DNA from: Myxococcales bacterium
Lineage (GTDB): Bacteria; Myxococcota_A; Polyangia; Haliangiales; Haliangiaceae
Length of the DNA: 64,000 nucleotides
Assembly (NCBI GenBank): GCA_016720595.1
Contig: JADKKI010000001.1
Span: 124,001 to 188,000, forward strand
Direction of reading: 5' to 3'
The position numbers and the translations under genes are program-made. Under the pieces are notes generated by a model. The model did not search any database. It saw only the letters and a list, made by a program, of their open reading frames with translations, and was not told the DNA's origin. Shown here piece after piece: positions 9,190 to 18,143 of this stretch; position 1 is the first letter of the stretch; each line of letters starts with the position of its first letter.

Positions 9190-9519
9190 ATGGACGAAGC
9201 GGCCGACGACGAGCGCGAGCGCGCGATCGAGGCCGTGCTCGCCTCCTCGCGTCGCCGGCCGTCCTCGCCGCGGTGGCTGTGGCTCACGGCGCTCGTGATC
9301 GGGGTCGGGTGCGCCATCGCCTTCACGGTGGCGCTGGTCGGCGGAGGTGACGCGTCTTCGTCGGCGTCACCGGCACCCACGCCAAGTCCTGGCCTCGGGT
9401 TCCCGTCGGGGCTCGCCCTCGGTGTCGGGATCGGGATCGCGATCGGCTGGTTCGCTGCCCGCCGAGGTCAGGCGTCGTCGTCGGTGGGCGATGACCACTC
9501 GTCGCGCAACAGGCCGTAG
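9190..9519 (+). CDS. Small membrane protein, unknown
   Basis: With the start at 9190 (MDEAADDERERAIE) this is a 109-residue protein. An acidic N-terminus is followed by one membrane helix (WLWLTALVIGVGCAIAFTVA), a Ser/Pro-rich loop and a Gly-rich second helix (GLALGVGIGIAIGWFAA), ending in a hydrophilic tail. No family recognised. Its last 52 nt overlap the 3' end of the acetyltransferase on the other strand, which is unusual here, and leave the exact end slightly in doubt. Confidence 0.55.
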   Translation: MDEAADDERERAIEAVLASSRRRPSSPRWLWLTALVIGVGCAIAFTVALVGGGDASSSASPAPTPSPGLGFPSGLALGVGIGIAIGWFAARRGQASSSVGDDHSSRNRP

Positions 9520-10073
9520 AGCACCACGTCGTGGAGCTTCCGGCCCTTGCGGAGGTGCTGGCGCTTGGTGCCTTCGCAGGCCATGCCGAGCTTGTCGAGC
9601 ACGTGTTGCGAGGCCGTGTTCCCGGCGATCACCTGGGCGTAGATCCGCTGGAGGTCGAGATCGCGGAAGCCGTACTCGACCAGCGCGCGACAGGCCTCCG
9701 TCGCGAACCCGAAGTTCCACGCGTTCGCTGCGAGCCAGTACCCCAGCTCCGCGCGATGTGCGTGGCGCCGCAGGCTCACCGTGCCGAGCAGCTGGCGGGT
9801 CTGGGTGCGGCGCGTGATCGCGAGGGTCACGCCACGGTCCTCGGCCCACCAGTCGATCCGGCCTTGTAGCCAGCGGCGCGCGAGGGCGAGCGGGTAGGGG
9901 GTCGGGACGGCGATCAGATAGCGCGCGACACGCTTGTCCCCCGCGCCGTCCGCGACGGCGGCGGCATCATCGAGCCGCAGTGCGCGGAGCGTCAGGCGCT
10001 CGGTGACGAGCGTCGGCGCGCCGCGGGTTACTGCGGTGGACGCGTGCCGTTGTAGTCCTGATACGTCAGACAC
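9468..10073 (-). CDS. GNAT-family N-acetyltransferase (RimJ/RimL-like)
   Basis: The order of motifs is that of RimJ/RimL-type acetyltransferases: TERLTLRALRLDDA at the start, RAELGYWLAANAWNFGFATEA (beta4/acetyl-CoA entry), then a partner-strand NTASQHVLDKLGM near residue 155-167. It transfers an acetyl group from acetyl-CoA to an amine, often a protein N-terminus. The start overlaps the upstream lipoprotein gene by 46 nt on the same strand; no better downstream start is seen, so coupling is likely. A second, similar acetyltransferase lies at 48994-49623. Confidence 0.85.
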   Translation of the reverse strand: MSDVSGLQRHASTAVTRGAPTLVTERLTLRALRLDDAAAVADGAGDKRVARYLIAVPTPYPLALARRWLQGRIDWWAEDRGVTLAITRRTQTRQLLGTVSLRRHAHRAELGYWLAANAWNFGFATEACRALVEYGFRDLDLQRIYAQVIAGNTASQHVLDKLGMACEGTKRQHLRKGRKLHDVVLYGLLRDEWSSPTDDDA

Positions 10074-10507
10074 CCGTGGACCTGCGAGCAGTCGGAGTTG
10101 CCGTTGTCGGCCGCACGGTATTCGATCCGCCCACGGAGCACATCCCCGTCGAGCGTACCGTTGATCGTGGCGTTGAACGTGTAGGTGCAGTTGCCGCTCG
10201 TGTTCGGCTTGGTCCCGATCGACTCGACGCTGACATCGTCGCCATCGACGCTCCCCGTGAACACGTTCTTGCCGGCGCCGAGGAACCCGATCAGCGCGAC
10301 GCCGGCGAGCCCCTCGACGGTCATCGTGACCTTCGATCCGTCCTGGACCGTGGTGACGCCGACGTTGGTCGTGGTGTTTCCGGGGGTGAAGTTCGAGAGG
10401 TTGCAGCCGTTGTCGCCATTGGTCAGCGCGATCGAATAGTTGCCGGCGACGTTGGCATCGCCTCCACAGCCGACCAGCAACAACACGAACAGGATCCAGC
10501 CCTTCAT
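10028..10507 (-). CDS. Hypothetical lipoprotein
   Basis: Short lipoprotein (159 residues) with signal MKGWILFVLLLVGC, lipobox LVGC. The mature part is Thr/Gly/Asn-rich, with repeated strands (GKNVFTGSVDGDDVSVES, YTFNATINGTLDGDVLRGR) that suggest a small all-beta barrel or lipocalin-like fold, and four Cys that could pair. No family recognised. It overlaps the acetyltransferase downstream and is divergent from the M16 peptidase gene with only 41 bp between them. Confidence 0.65.
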   Translation of the reverse strand: MKGWILFVLLLVGCGGDANVAGNYSIALTNGDNGCNLSNFTPGNTTTNVGVTTVQDGSKVTMTVEGLAGVALIGFLGAGKNVFTGSVDGDDVSVESIGTKPNTSGNCTYTFNATINGTLDGDVLRGRIEYRAADNGNSDCSQVHGCLTYQDYNGTRPPQ

Positions 10508-10548
10508 GGCCCGAGGATAGCCTATGGTCGGCCCGGTCCTGCCAAAAG

Positions 10549-13273
10549 ATGCCCTGGGTCTCCCGCCGTGCCTACACTCTCGTCGCTGCCGCGTTCGTGG
10601 CGGGGTTCGCCGTGCAGGACGTTTCCACCCATCGCTTCGATAACGGCCTGACGCTGCACATCGCCTCGGGGCATCCGGCGCCGGTGGTCGCCGTGCAGGC
10701 CTGGGTGGGCGTGGGTTCGGCGGACGAGACCCCGCCGCTGGCCGGCGTGGCGCACGTCGTCGAGCACATGCTGTTCAAGGGCAGCTCGGACTACGGACTC
10801 GGCGAGCTGACGCGAGCGATCGAGCGCGGCGGCGGCGAGATCAACGCCTGGACCGCGTTCGATCACACCGTCTACCACGCCGTGCTCGGCCGCGATCACA
10901 CCGACGGAGCGATCGACGCGATCGGCGATGCCCTGCTCTCGCCGCGCGTCGACCCCGAGGAGCTGGCCCGGGAGCGCGAGATCATCCTCGAGGAGATCCG
11001 GCAGGGTGCGGACGATCCCGCGCGTTCCGTTGCGCAGAGCCTGTTCGCCACCGCGTTCGTCGCTCACCCCTACAGGCGCCCGGTGATCGGCACGGCCGAG
11101 AGCGTGCGCCGGCTCGGCGAACGGCAGCTGGTGGAGTTCTTCCGCAGCTTCTACGTCGCAGACAACCTGACCCTGGTGGTCGCCGGCGACGTGAATCCCG
11201 ATCACGTGCGGCGCAGCGTCGAGCGCCGGTTCCGCGCGATGCCGAGCGGTCGGCCCACGCGCTGCGTCGCCGCCGAGCCTCCACAGACCGCGCCCCGCGC
11301 GAGCTGCACGTTGCGCGATGTGAGCGAGGCGTACCTCTCCGTCGGCTTTCACGTGCCCGCCGCCCGGCACCCCGATGTCGCGGCGCTGGACGTGGCCGCG
11401 ATCCTGCTCGGGCAGAACGAATCCGCGCGCCTGCCACGGCTGCTTCGTGATCGCGATCAGCTCGCGACCAGCGCCTACGCGAACGTCCACGCGCTCCGGG
11501 ATCCGGGCCTGCTCGTGCTGTCCGCGACGTCGAAGGGCGGCGATGCGCAGGCCGTGGTCGGCGCCCTCGTGGATCGCAGCCTCGAGCTGACCGGCGAGCT
11601 GTCGACCGAGGAGCTGGACAAGGCGCGGATCGCGGCCGAGACGGCGTTCGTTCGCCAGCTCGAGACCGCCCAGGGCCGCGCTCGCTCGCTCGGGTGGCAC
11701 GCCACCGTGGCTGGCGATCCGCAGTTCGGGCACGTCTACCTCGATCGGATCCGCGCGGTGCGGCGCGATGACGTGGCCGGCGTGATGCGTCGCTATCTGC
11801 GCCCCGAGAACGCGAGCATCGCGGCGATCCTGCCGCGCACCCAGCGGCGCGCGACGGTGCGATTCGCACGGCAGGCCGAGCAGCGCGTGCGGCGCTCCCT
11901 CGCGAAGGTCCCGGTCGCGGCGGTGCCCGTGGAGAAGCGGGTGGCGCTGCCCAACGGGATGACGCTCCTGGTCCGGCGCGACGCCTCGGTCCCCGGTGGT
12001 GGCGATGCGTGCGGTGTGGAAGGGCGGCCAGCGCGTCGAGGACAAGACGACGGCTGGCGCCACCGCGCTCCTGGCGCGCATGCTGACGCGCGGATGCGGC
12101 ACGCTCGATGCGGGCGCCGTGGCCGACGCGATCGACAGGCTCGGTGGATCGCTCGGCGGCGTCGCGGGCCGCAACAGCTTCGGGGTCGCGGGCGAGTGGC
12201 TCGCGCGAACCTGGAAGCCCGGGTTCGAGCTGCTCGCCGACTGCATCCTGGATCCTCGGCTCCCCCAGGCGGAGCTGGTCCGCGAGCGCCGGCTCTTGCT
12301 CGACGATCAGATCGCTGCCACCGACAGCCCGACCCAGGTCGCGTTCCGCGTGTTCAGCGAGGCGCTGTACGGCGATCATCCGTACGCGCGCGATGCCCTC
12401 GGGACGGCCGCGTCGATCGGCGAGCTGTCGCGTGGCGCGCTCGCCAGGTTCTATGCCGATCGTTACCCGGTCGCAGGCCTGACGCTCGCGATCGTCGGCG
12501 ATGTGGAGATCGACGAGGTGGTCGCCGCCGTCAAGCGTCGGTTCGGGGCGGTGCCGAAGCAGATCCCGACTGCGCCGGTGGTGAAGCCACTCGCTCTCGA
12601 CGGCAAGAGCGCCACCGAGCGCGAGGTCTATCGCTACCTCGATCGCCAGCAGGCACATCTCGTGATCGGCTTCCCGGGCGCCACCGTGGACGCCAAGGAT
12701 CGGTTCGCTCTCGAGGTGCTGGTCGCGATCCTTGCCGGACAGAGCGGCCGGCTGTTCGCAGAGCTGCGGGAGAAGCAGGCGCTCGCGTATCGGGTCTCCG
12801 CGCACTCGATCGAAGGCGTCGACCCCGGGTTCGTCGCGGTCTACCTGTCCTGCGCGCCGGAGAAGCTCCCGGCGGCGATCGCCGCGGTCCGCGCCGAGCT
12901 CGAGCGCGTACGGACCTCTGGCGTGACCACCGACGAGGTCGAGCGGGCGCGCAGCTACCTGATCGGGAGCCATCAGATCTCGATGCAGCGCCGCGCCGCG
13001 GTCGCCAATGCGATGGCCTATCACGAGGCTTACGGGCTCGGCTGGCAGACGTGGGCGGGCTACGACGACGCGATCCGCGCCGTGCGACCGACCGACATCG
13101 CCGCGGCGGCCGCGACCTACCTGCGCGCCGACCGCGCGATCACCGCGACCGTGCAGCCACCGTCGGCGAGCCCCGCCGCCAAGCGACGCTCGAAGCTCCC
13201 CACACCCACCAAGCCGAAGGCCAAGCCGAACGTCCCGCGCCCCGCGCGCGTGCGGCCGCGCGGCAACGTATGA
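10549..13273 (+). pseudogene. M16-family zinc peptidase, two-domain, frame broken as sequenced
   Basis: The first part (10549 to about 11993) is an M16 (pitrilysin/insulinase) peptidase with a hydrophobic N-terminus and zinc motif HVVEH (H69, E72, H73) in AHVVEHMLFKGSS. At CCCC (11991-11994) the frame shifts: the conserved continuation (SVP then VVAMRAVWKGG) is only in another frame, which runs to 13273. Removing one C restores a 907-residue protein. The second M16 domain lacks HxxEH, as is normal for the inactive half of these periplasmic or membrane-linked peptidases. Most likely an indel error; a true pseudogene is possible. Its stop overlaps the CPBP start (ATGA). Confidence 0.85.
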
Positions 13274-13986
13274 CCCGGCGCGCGCGTCGAAGTGCCGCGA
13301 GCGCGCACCCTGCGGCGCGGTCCGCTCCGCCATCGTTCGGACATGGCGAGCTCGCCGCCAGCCTGGTCCTGATCTTCCCGCTGCTCCTCGCCTACGAGAT
13401 CGGCGTGCTGTTCGCCGGGCACGTCAACGGCGCCGATGTCGTGACCCGCGCGCTCTACGGTGCAGTCGGGAGCCGCGGCGTCTATCTGCTGATCCACGCG
13501 CTGTTCGCCGTGGGCTTCCTGCTGTGGGTCCGTCGAGGGCAGCGGTGGACCACGTTGACGCTCGAGATCGCCACTCCGGTGATCCTCGAAGCGGCGATCT
13601 ATGCGCTGACCTTGGCGGCCGTGGGCTCACTGATCGTGGAGCGGCTGCTCGGGCTGGGCCTGACCGGTGATTCGGTGATCTCGGCGCTCGGTGCGGGGGT
13701 GCACGAGGAGCTGGTGTTCCGCCTCGGCGCGATGGCCGGGCTGGTGGCGCTCCTCGCGCGGACCCAGCTCGATCGGCGGATCTCCGTGGCGTTCGCGCTG
13801 CTCGCTTCGGCAGCCGTGTTCGCGGCGGCCCACCACCTCGGTAGCCACGGCGAGGTGTTCACGACCCACGCGTTCGCGTATCGCTGCGTGGCCGGCGTGG
13901 TGTTCGGCCTGGTGTTCTGGTTCCGCTCGCTCGCACACGCGGTCTATGCGCACGTGCTCTACGATCTCGTGATCGCCGCGTCGTGA
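13270..13986 (+). CDS. CPBP-family intramembrane metalloprotease
   Basis: The start ATG at 13270 overlaps the stop of the M16 peptidase. The protein (238 residues) has a basic N-terminus, six to eight hydrophobic segments, and the CPBP/Abi motifs: HEELVFR (Glu pair and Arg), a His in AAHHLG and a later His in HAVYAHVLYD, the expected catalytic set. CPBP proteins are CAAX-protease/Rce1 relatives that cut peptides in the membrane. Coupling to an M16 peptidase suggests a joint role in peptide processing or turnover. The long open frame joining it to the M16 gene is an artefact of the frameshift. Confidence 0.85.
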   Translation: MTRRARRSAASAHPAARSAPPSFGHGELAASLVLIFPLLLAYEIGVLFAGHVNGADVVTRALYGAVGSRGVYLLIHALFAVGFLLWVRRGQRWTTLTLEIATPVILEAAIYALTLAAVGSLIVERLLGLGLTGDSVISALGAGVHEELVFRLGAMAGLVALLARTQLDRRISVAFALLASAAVFAAAHHLGSHGEVFTTHAFAYRCVAGVVFGLVFWFRSLAHAVYAHVLYDLVIAAS

Positions 13987-13999
13987 TCGGCGATGGCCG

Positions 14000-14923
14000 T
14001 TACTCGAGCCCGAGGACGCCCTGGCCGTCGATGTCCATCCGGCCGACGTACATCTCGAACTTCATGCGCTTGATCTGATCCGAGTTCGCGGTCGAGGGCG
14101 TCATGCTGAGGTGGAGCAGACCCACCTCGTTGAGCTCGATGCGGAACAGCACCTGATTCTTGGGGCCGAGGTACTCGAGCGAGCCGTGCTTCTGGACCTT
14201 CGGATCCGCGGTGCCGACGACGTTGGCCTGATCGTGCCACTTCTGCAGGGCGTCGACGTAGTGGGCGGCCAAGGTCCCGGTGATGTGGGGGAACTCGATC
14301 TTGGTGGGCTCGATCTGCGGGAACCGATCTTCACCGGTGTAGAGCTTCTTGATCCCCTGCTTGATCGTGAACGACTCGATCTTGTTCGTGAACTCGAACT
14401 CGGGGATCGTGTCGATCTTCAGACGGAACGACGAGGCCGTCCACAGCTTCTGCTTCTCGCCGAGGTTCGAGGTCACACGGCGTCCGCCTTGGAGCTTCTT
14501 GGTGACGATGCGCTCGGGCTGGACCTTGATCTTGAGGTACGCCGCATCCTTGGAGGCGCCATCGAGCGCGGGGAACACGGTCTCCGTGATCAGGGCGTCG
14601 AAGAACTGGTGCTCGTACGTCTCGTAGAGATCGAAGTCGGCGTGGGTGATCTGGCCGTTACGACGGCTGAACTCCTTGCGCCACGAGTTCTGGATCCACT
14701 TGAGGACGTCATTGGCCCCGGACAGGCCGAGGTCGATGGTGATCGGCTCGATCTCGACCACCGAGCCATGCTTGATTCGCATGTTCTCGGGGCCGATCGG
14801 CTCGTCCATGACGGCGGTCTTGACGTGCCCGCCGTCGACTGCCTTGAGATAGGCGGTCGAGACGTGGCCGTCGATCTTCAACTCGAAGTGTCCGGCCGTG
14901 GATGCACGATTTTGAAATGTCAT
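14000..14923 (-). CDS. Tail-tube (T4 gp19)-like two-domain protein
   Basis: Two related halves are visible. Residues about 12-140 read like a contractile-tail tube subunit (FELKIDG, VDGGHVKTAV, EPITIDLGL, AYLKIKVQPERI). Residues 165-300 repeat the plan (SFRLKID, IEPTKIEFPHI, LFRIELNEVGLL, MKFEMYVGRMD). In the gp19/Hcp-like fold such proteins stack into rings. No sheath, baseplate, spike or ATPase gene is nearby, so it is an orphan here. The family call rests on pattern only; it could be an unrelated duplicated beta-barrel. A TGAGGC ribosome site is about 10 nt upstream of the ATG. The 239 bp upstream of it hold no gene I can support. Confidence 0.6.
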   Translation of the reverse strand: MTFQNRASTAGHFELKIDGHVSTAYLKAVDGGHVKTAVMDEPIGPENMRIKHGSVVEIEPITIDLGLSGANDVLKWIQNSWRKEFSRRNGQITHADFDLYETYEHQFFDALITETVFPALDGASKDAAYLKIKVQPERIVTKKLQGGRRVTSNLGEKQKLWTASSFRLKIDTIPEFEFTNKIESFTIKQGIKKLYTGEDRFPQIEPTKIEFPHITGTLAAHYVDALQKWHDQANVVGTADPKVQKHGSLEYLGPKNQVLFRIELNEVGLLHLSMTPSTANSDQIKRMKFEMYVGRMDIDGQGVLGLE

Positions 14924-15162
14924 TGGGCGAGCCTCAGCTTATCGCGATCCTCATACGGTCGCTGGCGTCTGGATCCCCCCGACGAGGCAGTTAGTCCCAG
15001 CTGGATCTGGAGTCTGTGATCCCCGGCCGTCGTGAGCCCCTGGACGGTCAAGCGAAACGCGCATGATCTCACCCGCTTGACTGTGCGCCCGTGTAGGACA
15101 ACCCGGGAACCATCGCGTGGTTCGGGTGGAGATCAGGCACGGGGCTTGTAGAATAGGAGGTC

Positions 15163-16773
15163 ATGAGGGTGTCGGTCCGATTTCCTGTGTTGCCCCTCGT
15201 CGTGCTCGTGGGCCTCATGGGCCTTGTGGCCTGGCCTGCCACCAGTCACGCCAACGAGAAGGTGAGGACCAACGCGAACGCGAAGGTCTACAACCGGCCC
15301 GGCGAGCAGGGAAAGGTCGTGGCCAAGGTCAAAGAGGGTCAAGCCATGACCGTCGTGGCCAAGGAGGGGCGCTGGCTCAAGGTGCGGGTGTCCGGCCGCA
15401 CGGGGTACATCCCGCGCAGCAAGGTCGACATGCCCGAGGGCGACGACGAGATCGTGCGCAACACCCGACGCCGCGCGTTCGTGGACGGTCGCGGCACCAA
15501 GCGGGGCTTTGGAGGCGAGGCCGGACCGGACGATCGGATCGGCGCCGATGCGACCGGGGACAACGCGCCGAGCGGTGACGAGGGCGATGGCGACGAGGGC
15601 GATGGCGGTGACGATGACGACAAGGGCAACAAGGGCGGCAAGAAGCCCCCCAAGGTGAAGAAGCCCCCCAAGGGCGGTGGCGACGACGGCGAGGACGAGG
15701 ATCCGGTCGCCAGCAAGGGCGGCAAGGGCAGCGACGAGGACGAGGCCGAGCCGACCGATGACTCCGAGCCCGAGGACAACCGCGTGAAGGCGTCGGTGCG
15801 GTCCAAGACGGTCGCGTTCTCGGAGCCCTCCAAGGACTCCGACGAGGCGTTCAAGGCCAAGCCCGACGACGTGCTGTTCGTCGAGAGCACGAAGGGCAAG
15901 TGGACCGAGGTCTCGGTCGAGGACGGCGATATCGGCTGGATCCTGACCTCGAAGCTCGAGATGCAGGACGGCGGCGACGGCGAAGGTGGCGGGAGTCGTG
16001 GTGGCCGGATGATCGATGTGCGTGCCCGCCTCGGCTTCACGCTGGTCAGCCAGACCCTGACCTCTGGCGGTGGCACCACCAAGTGGCCCGACAAGTACAC
16101 GGTCGGCAGCTCCTCGGTCGCGATCGCGCTGGGTGGCGCGCTCCTCTATCCATACAAGGCGCGCTACCTGGTCGGCGGCGAGCTGACCTACGACATCGCG
16201 AAGGCGGTCCCTGGCGTCGCGTTCGATCCCGATGGCAACGCTGGCCCCATGCCGTCGTCGACCACCGGCTTCACGATCCACAACGTCAACGTGCGTGGCG
16301 TGTTCGGCTACGACCTGAAGAAGAAGAGCGGCGCGGTCCTGTTCGGGCGCCTCGGCTACCACTACGAGGCGTTTCGGGTCGACAACGTGACCGACCTGAC
16401 CAAGAACAGTGCGCGGCTCCCGCAGGAGAACATCTCGGGGCCGATGCTCGGCGTCGCGCTCGCGATCCCGATGCTGACCAACAAGCTCGGTCTGCGGATC
16501 AACTTCGACACCATCCTGATCGGCGGCAGCCTGACCCAGACCAAGAACCTCGAGGACGGCGCGAACCCGGCCGTCAAGAAGATCGTGATCGGCGCCGGGA
16601 TGACCTATCGGTGGAAGCCGGGGATCGATCTGTCGGGCGGCTACGATCTGAACTACGCGAGCCTGTCGTTCGGCGCCCCGGTGGCGAACTCGATGCGGAT
16701 GCATACCGGCACCAGCGTCGCGCGCACCGACCTGAACCACACGATCTCGATCGGCATCGCGAAGGCGTTCTGA
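15163..16773 (+). CDS. SH3-domain protein with C-terminal outer-membrane beta-barrel
   Basis: A cleavable signal peptide ends at about SHA30. Residues 31-95 form a bacterial SH3 domain ([26 protein letters not shown]). Residues 120-205 are a very acidic Gly/Asp/Lys low-complexity linker. A second SH3 domain follows at 205-270 ([11 protein letters not shown]), and 285-536 is a beta-barrel-like region with alternating strands and a terminal Phe (ISIGIAKAF), the usual outer-membrane insertion signal. It likely ties the outer membrane to peptidoglycan. AGGAGG lies 2 nt before the ATG. An inverted repeat (15101-15112 with 15118-15127) sits about 40 nt upstream and could be an operator or leader hairpin. 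Confidence 0.75.
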   Translation: MRVSVRFPVLPLVVLVGLMGLVAWPATSHANEKVRTNANAKVYNRPGEQGKVVAKVKEGQAMTVVAKEGRWLKVRVSGRTGYIPRSKVDMPEGDDEIVRNTRRRAFVDGRGTKRGFGGEAGPDDRIGADATGDNAPSGDEGDGDEGDGGDDDDKGNKGGKKPPKVKKPPKGGGDDGEDEDPVASKGGKGSDEDEAEPTDDSEPEDNRVKASVRSKTVAFSEPSKDSDEAFKAKPDDVLFVESTKGKWTEVSVEDGDIGWILTSKLEMQDGGDGEGGGSRGGRMIDVRARLGFTLVSQTLTSGGGTTKWPDKYTVGSSSVAIALGGALLYPYKARYLVGGELTYDIAKAVPGVAFDPDGNAGPMPSSTTGFTIHNVNVRGVFGYDLKKKSGAVLFGRLGYHYEAFRVDNVTDLTKNSARLPQENISGPMLGVALAIPMLTNKLGLRINFDTILIGGSLTQTKNLEDGANPAVKKIVIGAGMTYRWKPGIDLSGGYDLNYASLSFGAPVANSMRMHTGTSVARTDLNHTISIGIAKAF

Positions 16774-16780
16774 GCAGCGG

Positions 16781-17107
16781 CTACTGCCGCGGCGTGCCGA
16801 GCTTGTCGAGATCGATCTGCGACAGCGCGAGGCGGATCAGCTGCGACTTGTTCGCCTTGGTCCAGCCGCGTCGCTTGAGCTCGGCGACCTTCGCGTCGAG
16901 CTCCTCGAGGTCGCGCGTGTACATCGAGATGCAGATCACCTTGTAGTGGGTCGGGCGGTTCTTGGCTGCCGGATCCGCGGTACCTGCGCGCGTGCGCTTG
17001 CGTGCACCGACCTCGGTGCCTTCGGCGCGACGCCCATAATATTCTTCGCTGAGGATCGCGTCCGCGTCGCTCAGAGGGTCGTGTCCCATCAACTTCTCTT
17101 CCTTCAT
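16781..17107 (-). CDS. Ribbon-helix-helix DNA-binding protein, partner of ParA
   Basis: Residues about 60-108 form a ribbon-helix-helix: strand [10 protein letters not shown], helix [16 protein letters not shown] and helix [12 protein letters not shown]. The N-terminal part is acidic and disordered-looking, ending in a basic stretch (GARKRTRAG). ATG 17107 follows AGAGGTCAT; ATG 17119, which overlaps the ParA stop as ATGA, is an alternative. RHH proteins beside ParA genes often serve as centromere-binding partner or autoregulator, so a ParA-based positioning or partition pair is likely, though no DNA site was found. Confidence 0.75.
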   Translation of the reverse strand: MKEEKLMGHDPLSDADAILSEEYYGRRAEGTEVGARKRTRAGTADPAAKNRPTHYKVICISMYTRDLEELDAKVAELKRRGWTKANKSQLIRLALSQIDLDKLGTPRQ

Positions 17108-17115
17108 ATGACCTC

Positions 17116-18075
17116 TCATGCGGCCGCCGGAGCGGTGGGTTCGGGGTGGCGAGTGGTATCGGTGTGTACGGCGCTGGTCGCGAGCATCCAGTCGACGACG
17201 CGGTTGTAGTCCGCGGCGCCGTGGCTGACCGGCGCGTACTCGAAGATGGTCTTCTTGTGGCTCGGGGCCTCGGCGAGCCGCGTGTTGTGGCGGATCGGCT
17301 CGAGGCACTTGTGCTTGAAGTGACCCTGCAGGGTCTCGAGCACCTCCCGCGCGAGCCGGGTCCGGCCGTCGTAGAACGTCGGCAGGACCGCGGAGATCCG
17401 CACGGCGTGGCCGAGGTGGCGCTCCACGTCCTTGATCGTCTTCAGCACCTGCTTCACGCCAACGAGCGCGAGGTAGTCGCAGGTGACGGGGATGACGACT
17501 TCGTCGACGTACGACAGCGCGTTCTGGTTCAGGAGGTTCAGCGAGGGCCCGCAGTCGATGATCACGTAGTCGTAGCGCCGCGACACCTGCAGCAGGTTCA
17601 GGCGCTTCGTGAGCATCTTGGCGCGCGCATCCGTGGTCTGGCGGGCGAGCCAGATCTCTGCGGCGGCGAGCGTCGAGTCGCTGGTGATCACGTCGAGGTG
17701 CTGGCGGACCGGGACCGAGGCCTCGCCGGGATCCACGCCGTCGACGAGCACGTGATAGAGCGAGCGCTCGCCGGCGACCCCGAGGGACACGCCGACGTTG
17801 CCCTGCGCATCGGTATCGATCAGGAGGACGTCGTTCTCGCGCTCGGCGAGGCCGGCCGCGAGGTTGACGGCGGTGGTCGTCTTACCGGTGCCGCCTTTCT
17901 GGTTGAGGATCGCGATCCGTCGCGCGCGCTTGGCGCGAAACGCTTCGACCCCGAGGGATTCCTTTCGGCACTCGAGCGAACAGAAGTGACTCTTCTGCCC
18001 GGTCGGGCTCACTGCGATCTGAAACACGAAGGCCGGGCGGAACACCTGCCCACACGCGGTGCACGTCTTCTCCAT
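17116..18075 (-). CDS. ParA/Soj-family ATPase with N-terminal zinc module
   Basis: The start at 18075 is preceded by AAGGG. Residues 1-40 hold a zinc-ribbon-like Cys set (C5, C8, C32, C36). The deviant Walker A KGGTGKTT is at 60-67, the Walker A' DTDAQGN region follows near 100, and VIIDCGPSL is Walker B. This is a ParA-type ATPase (319 residues), which forms ATP-dependent patterns on DNA to move chromosomes, plasmids or protein clusters. The zinc module is not part of ordinary Soj. It overlaps the RHH partner and is divergent from the FIST gene with 68 bp between. Confidence 0.85.
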   Translation of the reverse strand: MEKTCTACGQVFRPAFVFQIAVSPTGQKSHFCSLECRKESLGVEAFRAKRARRIAILNQKGGTGKTTTAVNLAAGLAERENDVLLIDTDAQGNVGVSLGVAGERSLYHVLVDGVDPGEASVPVRQHLDVITSDSTLAAAEIWLARQTTDARAKMLTKRLNLLQVSRRYDYVIIDCGPSLNLLNQNALSYVDEVVIPVTCDYLALVGVKQVLKTIKDVERHLGHAVRISAVLPTFYDGRTRLAREVLETLQGHFKHKCLEPIRHNTRLAEAPSHKKTIFEYAPVSHGAADYNRVVDWMLATSAVHTDTTRHPEPTAPAAA

Positions 18076-18143
18076 GCCCTTATCGAAGCGGCATCGTCGA
18101 CGCCGGGGCAACTTTTCAGCCCGCCGGAGCTATAGTCGGCGCG

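Noticed and set aside
12006..13269. A 1145-residue fusion of an M16 peptidase and a CPBP protease
   Set aside because: The middle of that frame is Arg/Gly-rich noise while the true M16 sequence runs in another frame; it comes from the frameshift at 11991-11994.
10522..13333. Long open frames on the strand opposite the M16 peptidase
   Set aside because: Their protein sequences are His/Arg/Asp-rich with no motifs; high GC alone gives such antisense frames across the window.
15077..15099. A promoter TTGACT ... TAGGAC upstream of the SH3/barrel gene
   Set aside because: The spacer is only 11 bp, too short for sigma70.
16781..17308. The long frame upstream of the ribbon-helix-helix protein
   Set aside because: Its first 63 residues are Arg/His-rich and lie antiparallel in frame terms to the end of parA; good starts lie at 17119 and 17107.
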